Below, in pieces: positions 42,401 through 52,935 of a stretch of DNA of 64,000 bases. The stretch is from Capronia americana (lineage: Eukaryota > Ascomycota > Eurotiomycetes > Chaetothyriales > Herpotrichiellaceae), in assembly GCA_016110215.1 (NCBI GenBank), contig JADWQD010000003.1, positions 992,001-1,056,000 of the forward strand, written 5' to 3'. Position 1 is the stretch's first letter; every line of letters begins with the position of its first letter. A program made the position numbers and the translations under genes. Below the pieces are notes generated by a model. It was not told the DNA's origin and did not search any database. It saw only the letters and a list, made by a program, of their open reading frames with translations.

Positions 42401-44274
42401 TTGATGCTGGAGGTATAACTTTTCGTATCGCTTTCGGCGTCACTCAATTCAGCCCAAGAACTGTGAGGATCGTCTGCCCGGATGCGAAGTGTATTCTCCA
42501 CATATTCAATCACGCTGACTGCTTCTCTCGCCCTGTGACTGGCGCACAACAATCCGATCAGGTGCTCCACAGCCTCGAAGTAGCTGGGTCGTAAGCTAAC
42601 AGCTTCTGACCAATACTTAAGAGCGTCCTCGCGGCGATGAAGAGCGTGACAAGTAGCAGCCAGGTTGGACATCGCTTCGATATGTCCGGGATCCTGCCTT
42701 AAGACAGCGCGGTACCATTCTTCTGCCCCAACATAGTTTCCCAGACCGTATGCCAGACAGCCTGCGAGAAGCATACCATCTAGCCACGGTGTCTCAGCCT
42801 CTTGACAGAGCAGCTCCATGGTCTGTAATGCCGCTGTGGCTGACTCGTAGGACGCTACATGTGGCGAAGTGGCTGGTCTGGTGCTCGCTTGCCGGGCTTC
42901 CGAAATCCGATCTGGCATCCCATATTGTGGACCAGAAGTAGTTGCAGCTTGTGGGTTTCGTTGGAAGGATGCAAAATCCGTGGTGCCGTTGGCCGTTTGC
43001 GGTCTGAATATGGCCGTCTGAGGTCTTGGCGGAGTGTCATAGTTCGATAGATTCCTGTCTGCGCCGAAGTAAGAGATAGAGGTGTCATGAAGTCGAGATG
43101 GCTTTGGATCCGACGCATCGAATCGGAAGTGCGATCCAGACCTCTTGGGTGGCTTTGGGAAGATAACGGGCTTCATGACTGATTTCGTCCCGGCGGCACC
43201 GTGTGCAGCCCCACGCAGATCCTGCGAGGTACGTCGGATTGTTTGTAGCAGGTCGGTGTAGACTTTGTTTGCCCACGTGAAAGTCTTGTCTCTGAACGCA
43301 ATACGTTCTGATCGAGGGCCAGGTGTAAGCGAAACTAGTCCCGGTCTCGTCACGGCCATCATCGGGCCTGGTATTGCTTGGTCCGGTGTGGAGAAAGGGA
43401 GAGAAAAAGTGTGCTGGGGACCATGGTAGTTGTTCTGCGGCAAACTCCAAGTTGGTGCAGCCGGTTGCACTGGTCCAAAGGCGCTGTCTAGCGTTGGCTG
43501 AGGTATATTTGGCAGGTAGGCATTATTCTGGACTTCGGGAAGCCGACCGGATCGTCGAAGTGGGGGTAGGTGTTCGAAATGATGATCCAGAGGGAATCTC
43601 TCCGCGGGAGCGCGAGGAAAGAAACGGCTATCTCTGATGGCAGCAGGGCGATAGGGGTTGTATGTGCCATCCGGCCAGTATGGCCCGTATAACTCCTGCC
43701 CAGCAGACGCCGTGGGGCCAAACTGAGAATGAAGAGTGGCGGGGAGGACTGTCGGGATGTTCGAGCCGTGTTGCACATAATACCTCTGCGTCGGTTGCAG
43801 TGGGAGGTTCTGGTTCAGCATCGAGTCAAGTCCGCCAGGGAAGTCCCACGCTGGACGGTATGGCATCCCCTTGGACGTCCCATATGGCTGAATATGCACG
43901 TCATGCCTGCTCTCCATTCCGAACTCTGTCCCGCCAAAGGTTTCTCTCCGTTGCGTATGTTTTACCTCTGGCCATGTCGAGGAGCTAGTCAGCGACGGGA
44001 CAGGTTGCCTAAAGGCCGGTGAAGAAGACAGGAGTAAATGTTTGGTGGCCGGGATCTGAACATTTTTGTCGAGTGCAGATGTGTCTGGCTCGTACAGTCT
44101 TCCTCCATTAGGTATCTTCCGCTGCCTCAGAATCTCATGTTCAGCATAGGTCAACCCCGTCGACCGTTGGCGCCCGTGCTGCGGGATGCTGGAGCCGGCG
44201 GGAATGGCATACTGTCGAGTAGCGGCACCGATAGGAGGACGTTGGTAGATGTTGGGATCCCTGATCGGATCCAT
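39409..44274 (-). CDS. OGT: O-GlcNAc transferase (GT41) with TPR superhelix
   Basis: A very long intronless gene of 1621 residues from the ATG at 44274; an upstream in-frame ATG at 44307 would add 11. The first about 490 residues are Pro/Gln/Tyr-rich and disordered. TPR repeats span about 490-965, for example GRVADAIAYYKRAVAANPDF. The catalytic part runs from about 1170. It shows GYVSSDFNNHPLAHLMQS, VNLNGYTRGARNEVFAARPA, NFNQLYKIDP (the UDP-binding lysine) and DTPECNAHTTAADTVWSGTP, each matching animal OGT. The enzyme adds N-acetylglucosamine to Ser/Thr of nuclear and cytosolic proteins. Such genes occur in filamentous fungi but not in budding yeast, and their role there is poorly known. An acidic/Ser-rich linker precedes the catalytic half. 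Confidence 0.93.
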   Translation of the reverse strand: MDPIRDPNIYQRPPIGAATRQYAIPAGSSIPQHGRQRSTGLTYAEHEILRQRKIPNGGRLYEPDTSALDKNVQIPATKHLLLSSSPAFRQPVPSLTSSSTWPEVKHTQRRETFGGTEFGMESRHDVHIQPYGTSKGMPYRPAWDFPGGLDSMLNQNLPLQPTQRYYVQHGSNIPTVLPATLHSQFGPTASAGQELYGPYWPDGTYNPYRPAAIRDSRFFPRAPAERFPLDHHFEHLPPLRRSGRLPEVQNNAYLPNIPQPTLDSAFGPVQPAAPTWSLPQNNYHGPQHTFSLPFSTPDQAIPGPMMAVTRPGLVSLTPGPRSERIAFRDKTFTWANKVYTDLLQTIRRTSQDLRGAAHGAAGTKSVMKPVIFPKPPKRSGSHFRFDASDPKPSRLHDTSISYFGADRNLSNYDTPPRPQTAIFRPQTANGTTDFASFQRNPQAATTSGPQYGMPDRISEARQASTRPATSPHVASYESATAALQTMELLCQEAETPWLDGMLLAGCLAYGLGNYVGAEEWYRAVLRQDPGHIEAMSNLAATCHALHRREDALKYWSEAVSLRPSYFEAVEHLIGLLCASHRAREAVSVIEYVENTLRIRADDPHSSWAELSDAESDTKSYTSSINTVASYDTAQYDYDVDRSNQSINSTTEAQPPGYGTSGYAIAGVDNGRMLALVHAKGNMLYALGQNHAAAAAFEDAVLISTGQRKQGIRGLINDILAACLCNIRDREYVRVKLESKEPILLAPDQAEATARHMFPPEGNLPGLEYVTPPFAVQAAISTTSNSLLSLAKIYQDGMSNAMEIGSLKSPTTREILALYYLSLSLQRSPSTANNVGILLAGVQQSVHPDHLVDSHFSQISNIPGVVAGTGISLALMYYNFGLNIDQKHAHLFTNLGSLLKDIGQLGAAIKMYERAVSCDGNFDIALANLANAVKDQGRVADAIAYYKRAVAANPDFAEAVCGLATALNSVCSWDGRGGVCASDFMRDRLHVDERGMKQEPTRPYGWINRVVEIVEKQLKDGETWGCGTLTSAVIDSLALQLTLHRQSSDDSGRTRALESVRQALRYWSGQRWEGSRIVRLVERAIRQIGWQWYQDRYKHRREYPARKYARPYLPNALSPPSAPTVLPFHTFTAPLSAKQIRQISQRNALRISVCTLRSAWLPATVFPPPSPPSPCLNVGYVSSDFNNHPLAHLMQSVFGLHDTSRVRAICYATTASDGSIHRHQIEQEAPLFHDASTWSVERLVNQIVQDNVHILVNLNGYTRGARNEVFAARPAPIHMSFMGFAGTLGAEWCDYVFADTISVPPDTLSPWRRNVDIEDKLRPDSCVEDVEDWVYSENVIFARDTFFCVDHKQSAPDVEKGPPNFKDRLSREAAWEQEQANRWKLRKEMFPSLSNTAVVLGNFNQLYKIDPATFDMYLQILKAVPNAILWLLRFPDLGEQNLKRYAEKWAGKQVADRIIFTDVAAKGAHITRASVVDLFLDTPECNAHTTAADTVWSGTPIITWGKWKYKMCSRMAGSIVASALPAGREGDEARRDLLVRSERQYIDVAIELAQGLRYPSSESNGQKLGHGRGRLMDLRRMLWEGRWTSRLFDTKRWVTDLETAYWSAWKKWEKGEGGDIWL

Positions 44275-44307
44275 GATGTTCACTGAACGATGAGGAGTCG
44301 TCAGCAT

Positions 44308-46800
44308 TCTGTGCAGGGTCTCAAGTGAGCTCGGGTATGAGAAAGCGTGATCTTGTATGGTTGGTGAATTTCAGCCCGCTTCGAAGGCAGTGGTAGGAGG
44401 TCGTCTCGAGGATTTCAGGTCACTTGAAGATGAACGAAGGCAACTGGGCCTGCTGCTGTTCCCATAGCCGACGCTCATTGTGTTCCGCCAGACCTGCTTC
44501 TACGCACCGATGCCTGCACAACCATGGGTGACAGCTGTAGATGTAGCGGCCTCCGGCTTGGGATATGAGAACCGGGTATCTGGCCTTTCGAGGAATGGGT
44601 TGAGGCCAGCCCGAGGATCGTGCCTGCCGGCGCAAGGTATCAGGGTGAAGGTTCGATGCAAGGGATGATGAATGCTATTGAGAGGAAGCACCAGGATGTC
44701 GAATCGCTCTTGATTTCAATCGAGCAGCGGGAAGCCGCCAGGCTGCGAAGTTTAAGCTCGAAGGGGGGCAGCGGGCTGCGGATCTGCGAGGATTGGCGTC
44801 GTGGTTTTGGGAATGGAGAGGATGGAGCCCGGCGGAGGGATGCGTAATGGAAAGTTACAACTTTAGCACTGCTGGGTGCTAAGCGGTCCGCTCGATATCC
44901 GAGTCGAGGTACTTTCGTCAGAGATGTGAGACCTGTGTCATTATCCACGGTCTTCAAGAGATACGTAGAGGGAGACCAGCTGTGATTGCTTCTTGTTGCC
45001 CTCGCAAGGCACGAGGAGCAAGACTTTTTCTGGCTTCACGGCTGCCGCAGCTACAGTACCCATTCATACGAACGGGTTGAACCATCATTTTTTCATTAGA
45101 CGCCAACCTTGCTCAAGGGACGTGGCTTGCTAAATGGGTCCCGTCCCTGGTCGGCGGGATGCCCCCTGGCGGCCTGTGACTGGCCTCAAGGCTCAGTGGC
45201 CTCGCGACCTCAGCAGCCTTGAGGGGCGGAGCGAGTCTTGGTGTGTCAGTTGCCCGCAGCTGGGTGTGTCACGTTGATGACTGCCGGCTCTATTGGTTCA
45301 TCTACGGCACTATGACTGGGCTACCGCAGCCTGGCTCGACGCCCAGCTGCTTCCTTCAGGCGCCCTTTTGTGCCACCTCCGCGTCTTTTGGGCTTAGTGA
45401 TGACGATGAAGCGGTCGCCGACGGGTCAGGTGGAGTTCCTGGTGGAGCTGCCCGTGCTAATATGAGCATCAGATGGTCGATCGATGTATCGTGGTTGCGG
45501 TCCAACTGGAGCCGGAGGTGTCCTTTCAGACATTCAAATCCGGTCAGCTATGCGATTTGCTCACTGATCACCAGCACATTCCTCTCTTGCTGCGTGACTA
45601 TGCAGCAGAAGAAATCATCAACCACACTATTGAGAGATGAGTTGGGGGCAAAGCGGTAGAATACAAGGGTCAAGCATGCTGCAATTGGTCGTCAAATAAG
45701 AACGTGCGAAGTGTCTCGAGCCACAAATTTGGCTGGCGGATGAGGCGGACACTTGGGGAATATACCTGGTTTATGGCGGGAAACGGGCTTCTTCGACAAA
45801 GGCCAAAAAAGTGGACATGATATTCTATGTCGCACACGAACAACCTTCGATGCCATCTTTACTGAGCATCGTCCTTCCCCGGTCACGAAAATGTCAGTGT
45901 TGTCAGATCTGTCGTTGCCCTTCATCAACGGCATGTGCCCGGGCCGATTGGGACCGCAGGAATGGTACAAGATGGAACTGGACAATACTGTGCGAAGTCC
46001 TGCTGAACACATTGCGGTAACCTGCAACCGCGTTGTGGGTAGATACGCACGTCGTCGGCAAGCCCGGTCAGGTTGGTAACTCGGGTGGCACCATGTCCTC
46101 AAACCGATGAGCCTGTCACAGGAGTCAAGAGTATTCTAGAGTCAACCGAGGTTTGGTGGCATGCTCGAACGCCTGTAAAATTCAAGCCAGCCGCGCGGTT
46201 CAGATGCCGGAAAGTGAGTGACTCAACGCGACACAGAAACAAAACCCAGATGAAGCGGATCTGTGGCTTGAAAGAAGTATCTGAGACTCTTTAGGTCAGA
46301 GCGGAGGTTTTCCAGGCTTGAGTCCGCCCATGTTCAATTTGGTCGCATGAGATCAAGGTCAACTTCCGAAAGAATATGCATGATGCGCGCCACTGGTGCA
46401 TGCTGTGTCACATTGAAGCATCGTAGGCAAAGTCTTTCTCCTGCGCAAGGTCGAATTCGGTAGCGAGACGCAAAAGCAAGGTATTATTGGAAGTAAATTC
46501 GACAAACATGCCAAGGCGTGGCCGCTGCTCGAGACACATCGATTTTCATGCACACGCATCTCGCTCCTCCCTTGTCTTCTCTAGACATCCGCCGACAAAC
46601 AAAATGCATTACTTACATCGCCAGTCTCGGGCACTTTCTATGCCGAGGTTGTTTTCGCGTCGAGCGCAGATTAACACATTACGACCTCTGGCTGGGCATC
46701 TGGGATTTAGAACTCATCTTGAGTGCCGGGAGTCTTGGAAAATCAGTTGGGGTTACAAATATTTTCAGAGTTGAATCGTTCTTCTAAAATATCTATTCGC
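44308..46800. other. 2.5 kb intergenic region
   Basis: Between the OGT start and the end of the adenylate kinase gene. It must hold the OGT promoter. Open frames up to 146 codons (45219-45659 plus, 45692-46102 minus) show no family signature. No RNA gene or mobile element was recognised. Confidence 0.55.
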
Positions 46801-47631
46801 TCAACCAAATCGCTTCTCAATTTCTGTAAATATTTGTGGCGAGATTTCGTCACTGCTGTTGCCCTGTACTTTGACCACCAGGTCGGGTTGCTCGCGGTAG
46901 AAATCGAGCAAATTCTTGCTGGTCTCCTCGAACTTTGCCAGTCGCTTTCTCCACGTGGCCTCGCTGTCGTCGTCCCTCTGCATCAAGGGTTCCCCAGTCA
47001 AGTCATCTCTTCCAGGCACTTTGGGATCATTGAATCCAACATTGTATACTCTTCCAGAAGGTGCGTGTGTCCAGCGATTGGCCATGCGCGAGAGAATGAT
47101 GTCGACTGGGGTGACGAGTTGCAAGACCAGGTTAATGGGCAACAAGTGTGCTAAGGCCTTGCCTTGGGTCGCTGTACGGGGAAAGCCATCGAGGATGAAA
47201 GAGGTGTCGGGTGAATCGGACGCATGCACTACTCTCGAAGCCGAGCCGTTGCCTCGCGCAAGGGCGGCGATGACATTTTCGTTGGTATCGGAGGTTCGCA
47301 CCCAATTTCTTGAGGTGAGCTCGGTGAGGATGAGGTTTAGGATAAGAGGATCGGGGACGAGGCCGCCATCTCTCATATGCGCTTCGGCTTGCTTGCCTGC
47401 ATTATGCAATGGTTAACATCACTCAGTGCGATAAGTCCGGGGCGTGTATGTACCGAGCGCAGTTTGTTTCTGGACATTTTCGCGTAATAGATCTCCCGTT
47501 GCGATTGAACTGAGTTGTGGGAATCGTTTCATAAGCCTCTCGGATTGCGTGCCTTTTCCAACTCCTGGAGCCCCGACCAAGATGATCCTGGCAGCTCGCT
47601 TCAGCTTCCGAGTGGCGGTCGCGAAGGTCAT
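46801..47631 (-). CDS. ADK2: Mitochondrial adenylate kinase / GTP:AMP phosphotransferase
   Basis: Exons 47631-47454 and 47396-46801 join across a 57-nt intron (GTACAT...ATGCAG), giving ENVQKQTALGKQAEAHM. The product has about 257 residues. The basic amino end lacks acidic residues (residues 1-15) and leads into the P-loop GAPGVGKGTQ at 20-29, with Lys26 binding phosphate. ATGDLLRENV is the AMP-binding segment and FILDGFPRT the Walker-B-like strand. The LID region reads HAPSGRVYN, then GRDDLTGEPL, then QRDDD, without zinc cysteines, as in the long AK3/Adk2 class. A Gly/Ala/Ser-rich insert of roughly 25 residues precedes FILDGFPRT. The enzyme balances AMP with GTP or ITP in the matrix. Divergent from PRI2. 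Confidence 0.93.
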
Positions 47632-48324
47632 GGTAAGAGCCTACGAGGAAAGCCGGCGCGTGAGTCGGTCGAGTCGCGGGTGGCCGATCGCCGCAGGGCC
47701 CCTATTAGGTGCCCGTCATTCTGCTGACGAAACAGAGAGTCCGGTGCCCAGGGAAAAGAAAAAGAAGAAGAATTAAGAGATAAAAGACAAAGACAGCTGG
47801 CCAACGAGCCCTCAAAGAAGAGCAGGCCAAGTGAGCGACCCGAAACTGCGGAGAAGGAGCAGATGAGAAGACGCACCCGAGCTTGAGGCCTAGAAAAGGT
47901 TGAAGGAAAACGTGGGGAAGGGAAAGGCCGAGCTTCGGTTGAACTCTGCCGATAAGGACTACTGCACGGGTTTCCGGTCGCCCATTGCTTCCGGTGGCTG
48001 ACGGACCGGCAGAAAGGGTACGCGTAAACGACAGAGTACTCTGCATCAGAGGAGAGAAAAGAGGTGTCTGTGGTGTGATACTAAGGTGGTGGTTTCTATA
48101 GACGTGCCCGTGTCGTAGTTCTAACTAGTTGGTACTCCAGAGATGGAATTGCAGGTCTCTGGAGACAAGAATATCCGATCCGCGGCCTGCCCTCAGGCTG
48201 GCTCGCGACGTCACCACCAGACGCGTCGAATCGCGGTGGACGCGTTCTTCCTCCACCTCAGAATCAATGCATCTCATTCTACAACACCAACGCCAGAACA
48301 GCTGAAAGTCGAGTAACCGACAAA
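47632..48324. promoter_or_regulatory. Divergent ADK2/PRI2 promoter region with paired ACGCGT
   Basis: 693 bp between the two ATGs. Two perfect ACGCGT hexamers at 48221-48226 and 48240-48245 lie 104 and 85 bp upstream of the PRI2 start. ACGCGT is the MluI cell-cycle box bound by the MBF factor that drives G1/S genes in yeasts. A purine-rich tract (GAAAAGAAAAAGAAGAAG) lies near 47753-47771. Confidence 0.6.
48221..48245 (+). promoter_or_regulatory. Paired MluI cell-cycle boxes upstream of PRI2
   Basis: Two ACGCGT sites start 19 bp apart in the PRI2 promoter. Each is palindromic and about 80-105 bp before the ATG, a typical position for functional sites in replication genes. Factor binding is inferred. 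Confidence 0.6.
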
Positions 48325-49886
48325 ATGATCCCCTCCGAAACTCGTTTCGATCCTAAGCGGAAACTTACCCACCATAAGAAGACTCAGTTCGCAACAGCAT
48401 CCTATAAGGAGAATGATTACCCTAGTCGACTCTCTTTGTATGATATTCCCCCGACGCAGGAAATCAGCCTGGAGGAATTTGAGACATGGGCTATAGACAG
48501 ACTGAGGGGTACGAGTTGCCATCGCTACACGCTCTGCTGTCCACTGACTGGTTTTCAGTACTTGCCGAAATCGAGGCGTGCTCGTTTAGGAACAAGTCCC
48601 CCGAAGAGACGTCCGCCCATATTGAACCGTTGCTCAAGAAATACCTGCCGCTGTCTTCGAACACTGCGGCCGCCGGCGGGATCGTGGACCAGAAGTTAAA
48701 GAATCAACGACGCAAAGACCACTACTCGCACTACATCCTACGACTAGCATTCTCCGGGACAGAAGACCTTCGAAGACGATTCGCCCGCGTCGAGACCATG
48801 CTCTTTCGTCTGCGATTTCAGCAAGACGACACCCGCGAGCGCCAAGCCTTTATTGAGAGCTTGAACATGGATTGGGAGCGCGTCCAGGAAGAGGAGAAGC
48901 GAGAGCTGGCGGAGCAACTCCTGGCGGCAACCCCAGGCCTCCGCCGGATAGACGGGGAGAATTGGTTCAAAGTCGATTGGACATGTGTCCCCGAGCTTGT
49001 CGAGCACCGCACTGTCCTCGTGCGGAAGGGCAAAGCCTACGTGCCTACGCGCGAACAGACGAGCATGGTCCTTACCGAGTTCACCCGCCGTCTGGACAAG
49101 GCGCTAGAATTGACGGCTCGCGCTCTGCCTAGGCTCGACGAGGACGATCGCTTAACACCCATTCTCAACCACCTGTCCAAAAACTTCGCCACTCCTGATG
49201 CTGGATTCTCAGATTCGGATTCCTCGGTGCCCGGGGCTCCTATCACAGCCGCCAATATCGACAATCTATCTCAACATTTCCCGCTCTGCATGAAACACTT
49301 GCACAGTACACTCCGCAAGAACAGCCACCTCAAACATTTTGGCCGCCTACAGTATACGCTTTTCCTCAAGGGTATAGGGTTGACGCTAGAAGACTGCCTA
49401 ATCTTCTGGCGCCAGTCGTTCAAACTACTCACAGACGATCAGTTTAACAAAGAGTATCGGTACAACGTCCGCCATTCGTACGGCGATGTCGGAGGTGACG
49501 CCAATCGTCGTGGTCGAGGCTATGCGCCCTACTCGTGCCAGAAGATCCTGACTGAACACCCACCAGGAACAGGTGAGGCGCATGGATGTCCTTACCGCCA
49601 CTTCTCTGTCGACAACCTCACCGCCATGCTGCAGGCAACGGGTGTTCACGACCGAGACGTCCTCAGAGGTGTGAAAGAAGACGTTGAGAAGAAGCGGTTC
49701 CACATTGCCTGTAATCGAGTCTTCGACTGGGCTCATAAACAAGAGATCAAGAAAGTCAAGGACGAAGGGATATGGGGACCTGCGGAATTGGAAACGATTG
49801 TGCATCCAAATACGTACTTCAAAAGGAGTTATCTCTTGAAGAACCTGGGGAATGTGGCGAAGCAGGATGTCAAGATGGAGGATTGA
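48325..49886 (+). CDS. PRI2: DNA primase large subunit
   Basis: Exons 48325-48508 and 48559-49886 join across a 50-nt intron (GTACGA...TTTTCAG, ACTGAC branch), restoring AIDRLRVLAEIEACSFRN. The product has about 503 residues. The amino half matches the helical Pri2 domain that contacts the small subunit. The carboxy half carries the four iron-sulfur cysteines at 305 (FPLCMKHLH), 388 (YSCQKIL), 405 (HGCPYRHF) and 446 (IACNRVFD), plus KHFGRLQYTLFLKGIGL around them. With Pri1 and polymerase alpha it makes RNA-DNA primers for replication. Without the splice the frame would break after RLRG. The carboxy tail ends in DVKMED. Upstream ACGCGT pairs fit S-phase expression. Confidence 0.96.
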
Positions 49887-51037
49887 GACGAACATGACAC
49901 TGACAGGCCTGTTCTGGTAGTATTGTTTTGCATTGCATTATGTTTGCAAAGAGACGCAGGATTAAAACGGAAGACTGATGAGCACACTCTTCCCAATGAT
50001 GATCAGAATGGCGTCCCAGTGGGAAAGCATGAGTCTTCTTAGCTGGATTAACACCACATTTGCTTTTCCCAATCAGTTCAACAAGAAGATTAGTGAGTTT
50101 AAGACAGCCTCCTGGTCGCGGTATCACCAGTATCATTGCTTCCGACTTTCAATCACCAAGATTTCCACGAGGTCTCACCTCCTGCTCTCATCCTCCCACT
50201 CACCTACGGTGGAATGGCTACAGAATCAACCACATATCCAAACGCCCCAATACGACCGGAATCCCAGAATGTTGAACTCGCTAAGACGAGACTCGACCAA
50301 CCTACGATGGGTAACGCACAGACGGTCTATCAGAATCATGCATCTGATCTAGCTAGATCAAGAAATGGTCCTTGCAATCAAGTACTCCATGTCCACCTTG
50401 ACAATAGGCACGAGACCAAGCAATAGAAATTTGAAGATGGCGTGGCTTAAACAGTTCACATGTTTCAAGTACACGACTCCTGCATCTGCAAAGAAATGAG
50501 CAATTCTGCGACTATTATTAAGGGATACCCTGATGGGGCGTCTTGTTGCCTCCTTTCTGTCCGCAGGCGTGTTCGAAGGCTGGATGACCCTACCATGCGG
50601 TGTCTTCTCGTCAAGGGCTTGTGACGGAGGTACGATCGTGTAAGACGCCTACCTAAATTACGCGACGCTAAGAGACAAGCAACCCCAAGCTACGTCCCTG
50701 CATAGAGGCTCGCTAACCCAAGGCTTCAGGCGGTTAAAGCCCGGGAACGATAAGAAAGCACTCTTTCCGTGCCGAGATCAATCCGTGCAAAGGCCTCGCG
50801 GTGTGAGATGTATCCAGGTCTTCGAGGTTACATCGACATGCCGTGCTCTGGCATTTCGTTCCGGATGAGGACTCCCGGTCAATCTGTCAACCTGTACGTT
50901 GATCTGCGGATTATATGAAGAGCGGATAATCACAGAGACCAGTGAGGCATGAAATTTGAGCTCTCTTTCGCTGTCGCTGCGAACGTGTGTTCTTTCGATC
51001 GCCTTTTATCCAATTTAAAGAGTACACCGCCCTCGAA
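49887..51037. other. 1.15 kb intergenic region
   Basis: Between PRI2 and the GNAT gene, both plus-strand. Short open frames only; no repeats of note and no RNA gene recognised. Confidence 0.55.
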
Positions 51038-51885
51038 ATGCCTGTTCGGCCGGCTACCAAGGCCGATATACCGGTCATGGCGAAGATATTCACAGCATCC
51101 TTTGGCCCAGACGCCCTCTTTCGGCTCCTGTTCCCTCATCAGGCGGAGCACCCAGAGGGATTTCAACGAGCAGCTATAGAGAATTTCCAGATCCACTGGT
51201 ACGACTACCACCAAGTCCACACGGTGTCGTACGAAACCATCAACGACGGTGCTGCAGACGGTCCGGATGACCACTCTCATTTGCTGCCCAAAGGGGTTAA
51301 AAGAGAAATTATCACGGGTATTGCCCAGTGGGAGCGAGCGGGCCAGGGATGGGAGCATATATATGGGATATGGGGGTGGTGGGATCCTCGTGAGAATTAC
51401 CTTTGCCGTGCCCAAGCGGTGGACAGTAACTGTTCGTGCCAGGTCTCTTGATAAAGCCACTCCTCTCAACGTATTTCACCCTGCGTCGACATCTTTTTCC
51501 CAATCCGTCAGAGCCTCGGCCGACAACAAATGATCCGGATCCGCTCACGCTCTGGAACTTCTTGCCACGCATTCTGCCTTTTGCGGCTCCCCTTTTCAGC
51601 GCCCCTGATCGACAAACTCGTTGGTCCTTGGAGGTCATGGCAGTACATCCCGAATACCAGGGGAAAGGCTTCGGCCGAGAACTTGTGCAGCAAGGACTAG
51701 AAAGAGCGAAGCACGATCCTGAAGGCGACCTTCCCGTTTGTGTCGTCTCTGCAGACGGCAAGGAAGGCTTCTATCAGAAATGCGGATTCGGCGATATTGA
51801 GGGGTATACGTCCAAAGCCGGTGGGAGTGAGAACCCGTTGATGAGGGCTGGTATTGGAGGAGGCGCCGTAATGTGGACCAAATGA
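51038..51885 (+). CDS. GNAT-family N-acetyltransferase
   Basis: Exons 51038-51389 and 51443-51885 join across a 53-nt intron (GTGAGA...TGCCAG), giving WWDPRLLIKPLLSTYF. The product has about 264 residues. MPVRPATKADIPVMAKIF is a classic GNAT amino end, and the start at 51038 is the first ATG of the frame. The acetyl-CoA loop is VHPEYQGKGFGRELVQQGLE (motif A, Q/RxxGxG/A), preceded by strand WSLEVMAV. GFYQKCGF near the end is the motif B helix. Substrate is unknown; related fungal enzymes acetylate small amines or are unassigned. It opens a run of four plus-strand accessory-type genes to 59.1 kb. Confidence 0.88.
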
Positions 51886-52935
51886 GTTCATTCAGTACAC
51901 AGACTGGAATACCGTGACTCCCGCCGGCCGTTGAGCAAATTGCCAGTCAAAGTATAGCATGTTCATTTGTGCGAAGGCAACAAACACGGGGCCCTTCTCT
52001 GTGACTAGCCAAACGACAGCGTCAACTACCTTTGTCGTCGCCGACGCAGTCGCTAATAAAATGCCCTCGTCATTGTATTCCGTGTAAGGGCATGTCAATA
52101 ACTTATCTGTCGCATCGGCCAAATGGCTTCTCATGTTGGTCAACGATGAGAAACATGATCGTCCCAATGCTGCAAACAAGGCAAACACCCAAATGGTGCA
52201 AACAGGTCAAACAGGTCAAAATAGTGCAAATAGCGGTCTTGTTCTTGGCCTCTGGCTCTGAATCTCAAATCAACTTCGTTCAATTTGCCAGCTTGTACCT
52301 CAGAAATGGTGGAATGAGCACATCCACATCTTGCGAAGAACTCCATTCGCGAACATCAACCAGGGGATGGTCCGATTCTTTCAGGGCCATCGGCGGCGCA
52401 AGTTTTGTGCTTGTCCGCTAGAATAACCTTTTCCAGCGTGGCTACTCACCATCAACGTTATTGCTGGGACAGATCGGGATGACAAGCTTTTCACTCTCCC
52501 CGCTTTGTTTATGCCGTCGTGAAGGGAGTTCTAACCTGCTGGTCTGGCACGATTTCTTCGCTGAACCTCGGTCTCAGGCTGGTTCATTGCGTTTGCTGTC
52601 GCTTCAAGGTAAGAGATGTCAAAGGACCTGCGAGCGTCGAATGTATCAAACTGGCCATCGGAGAACTCCAGCGACATTATTAATGCCTCAGCGCATCGGC
52701 TGCTCTAATGATATCTGATTTGAAGAAGCACGCCTTACCCGAAGAAAGCACGCCATCACGCAGCGCGGTTGGCCGATCGTTGACGACCCCGCACTTTGAT
52801 AGCCGGTGTTTATATTGCTTGGGTCTGGCTTATGTGTTTGAACTCATTGATTGAGACGTATCTTTTCGGAGACAGATCTCGTGAAAAGTACCGGCACTCG
52901 TCACTCAAGTGTGATACCAAGGTCATTGTTGAAGC
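51886..52935. other. 1.05 kb region with an unresolved minus-strand frame
   Basis: Between the GNAT and oxygenase genes. A minus-strand frame ends at 51892, 6 bp from the GNAT stop, and carries about 80 codons from an ATG at 52134. More minus-strand fragments with protein-like composition lie at 52290-52400 and 52500-52680, but I could not join them into one model. A degraded or unrecognised small gene divergent from the oxygenase is possible. Confidence 0.35.
51892..52134 (-). CDS. Possible small gene or gene fragment, unrecognised
   Basis: An open frame of about 80 codons runs from an ATG at 52134 to a TGA at 51892. It includes segments such as CPYTEYNDEGILLATAS and AVVWLVTEKGPVFVAFA, which look more protein-like than the random frames around them. 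The family is not recognised. A pyrimidine-rich TTGTTTGCAG sits just upstream on that strand and could be an acceptor, so this may be a last exon. None of the upstream fragments I tried keeps the frame. Its stop is only 6 bp from the stop of the convergent GNAT gene. It may be a remnant. Confidence 0.25.
   Translation of the reverse strand: MRSHLADATDKLLTCPYTEYNDEGILLATASATTKVVDAVVWLVTEKGPVFVAFAQMNMLYFDWQFAQRPAGVTVFQSVY

Noticed and set aside
45219..45659. 146-codon plus-strand frame
   Set aside because: No family signature and no ordered domain pattern.
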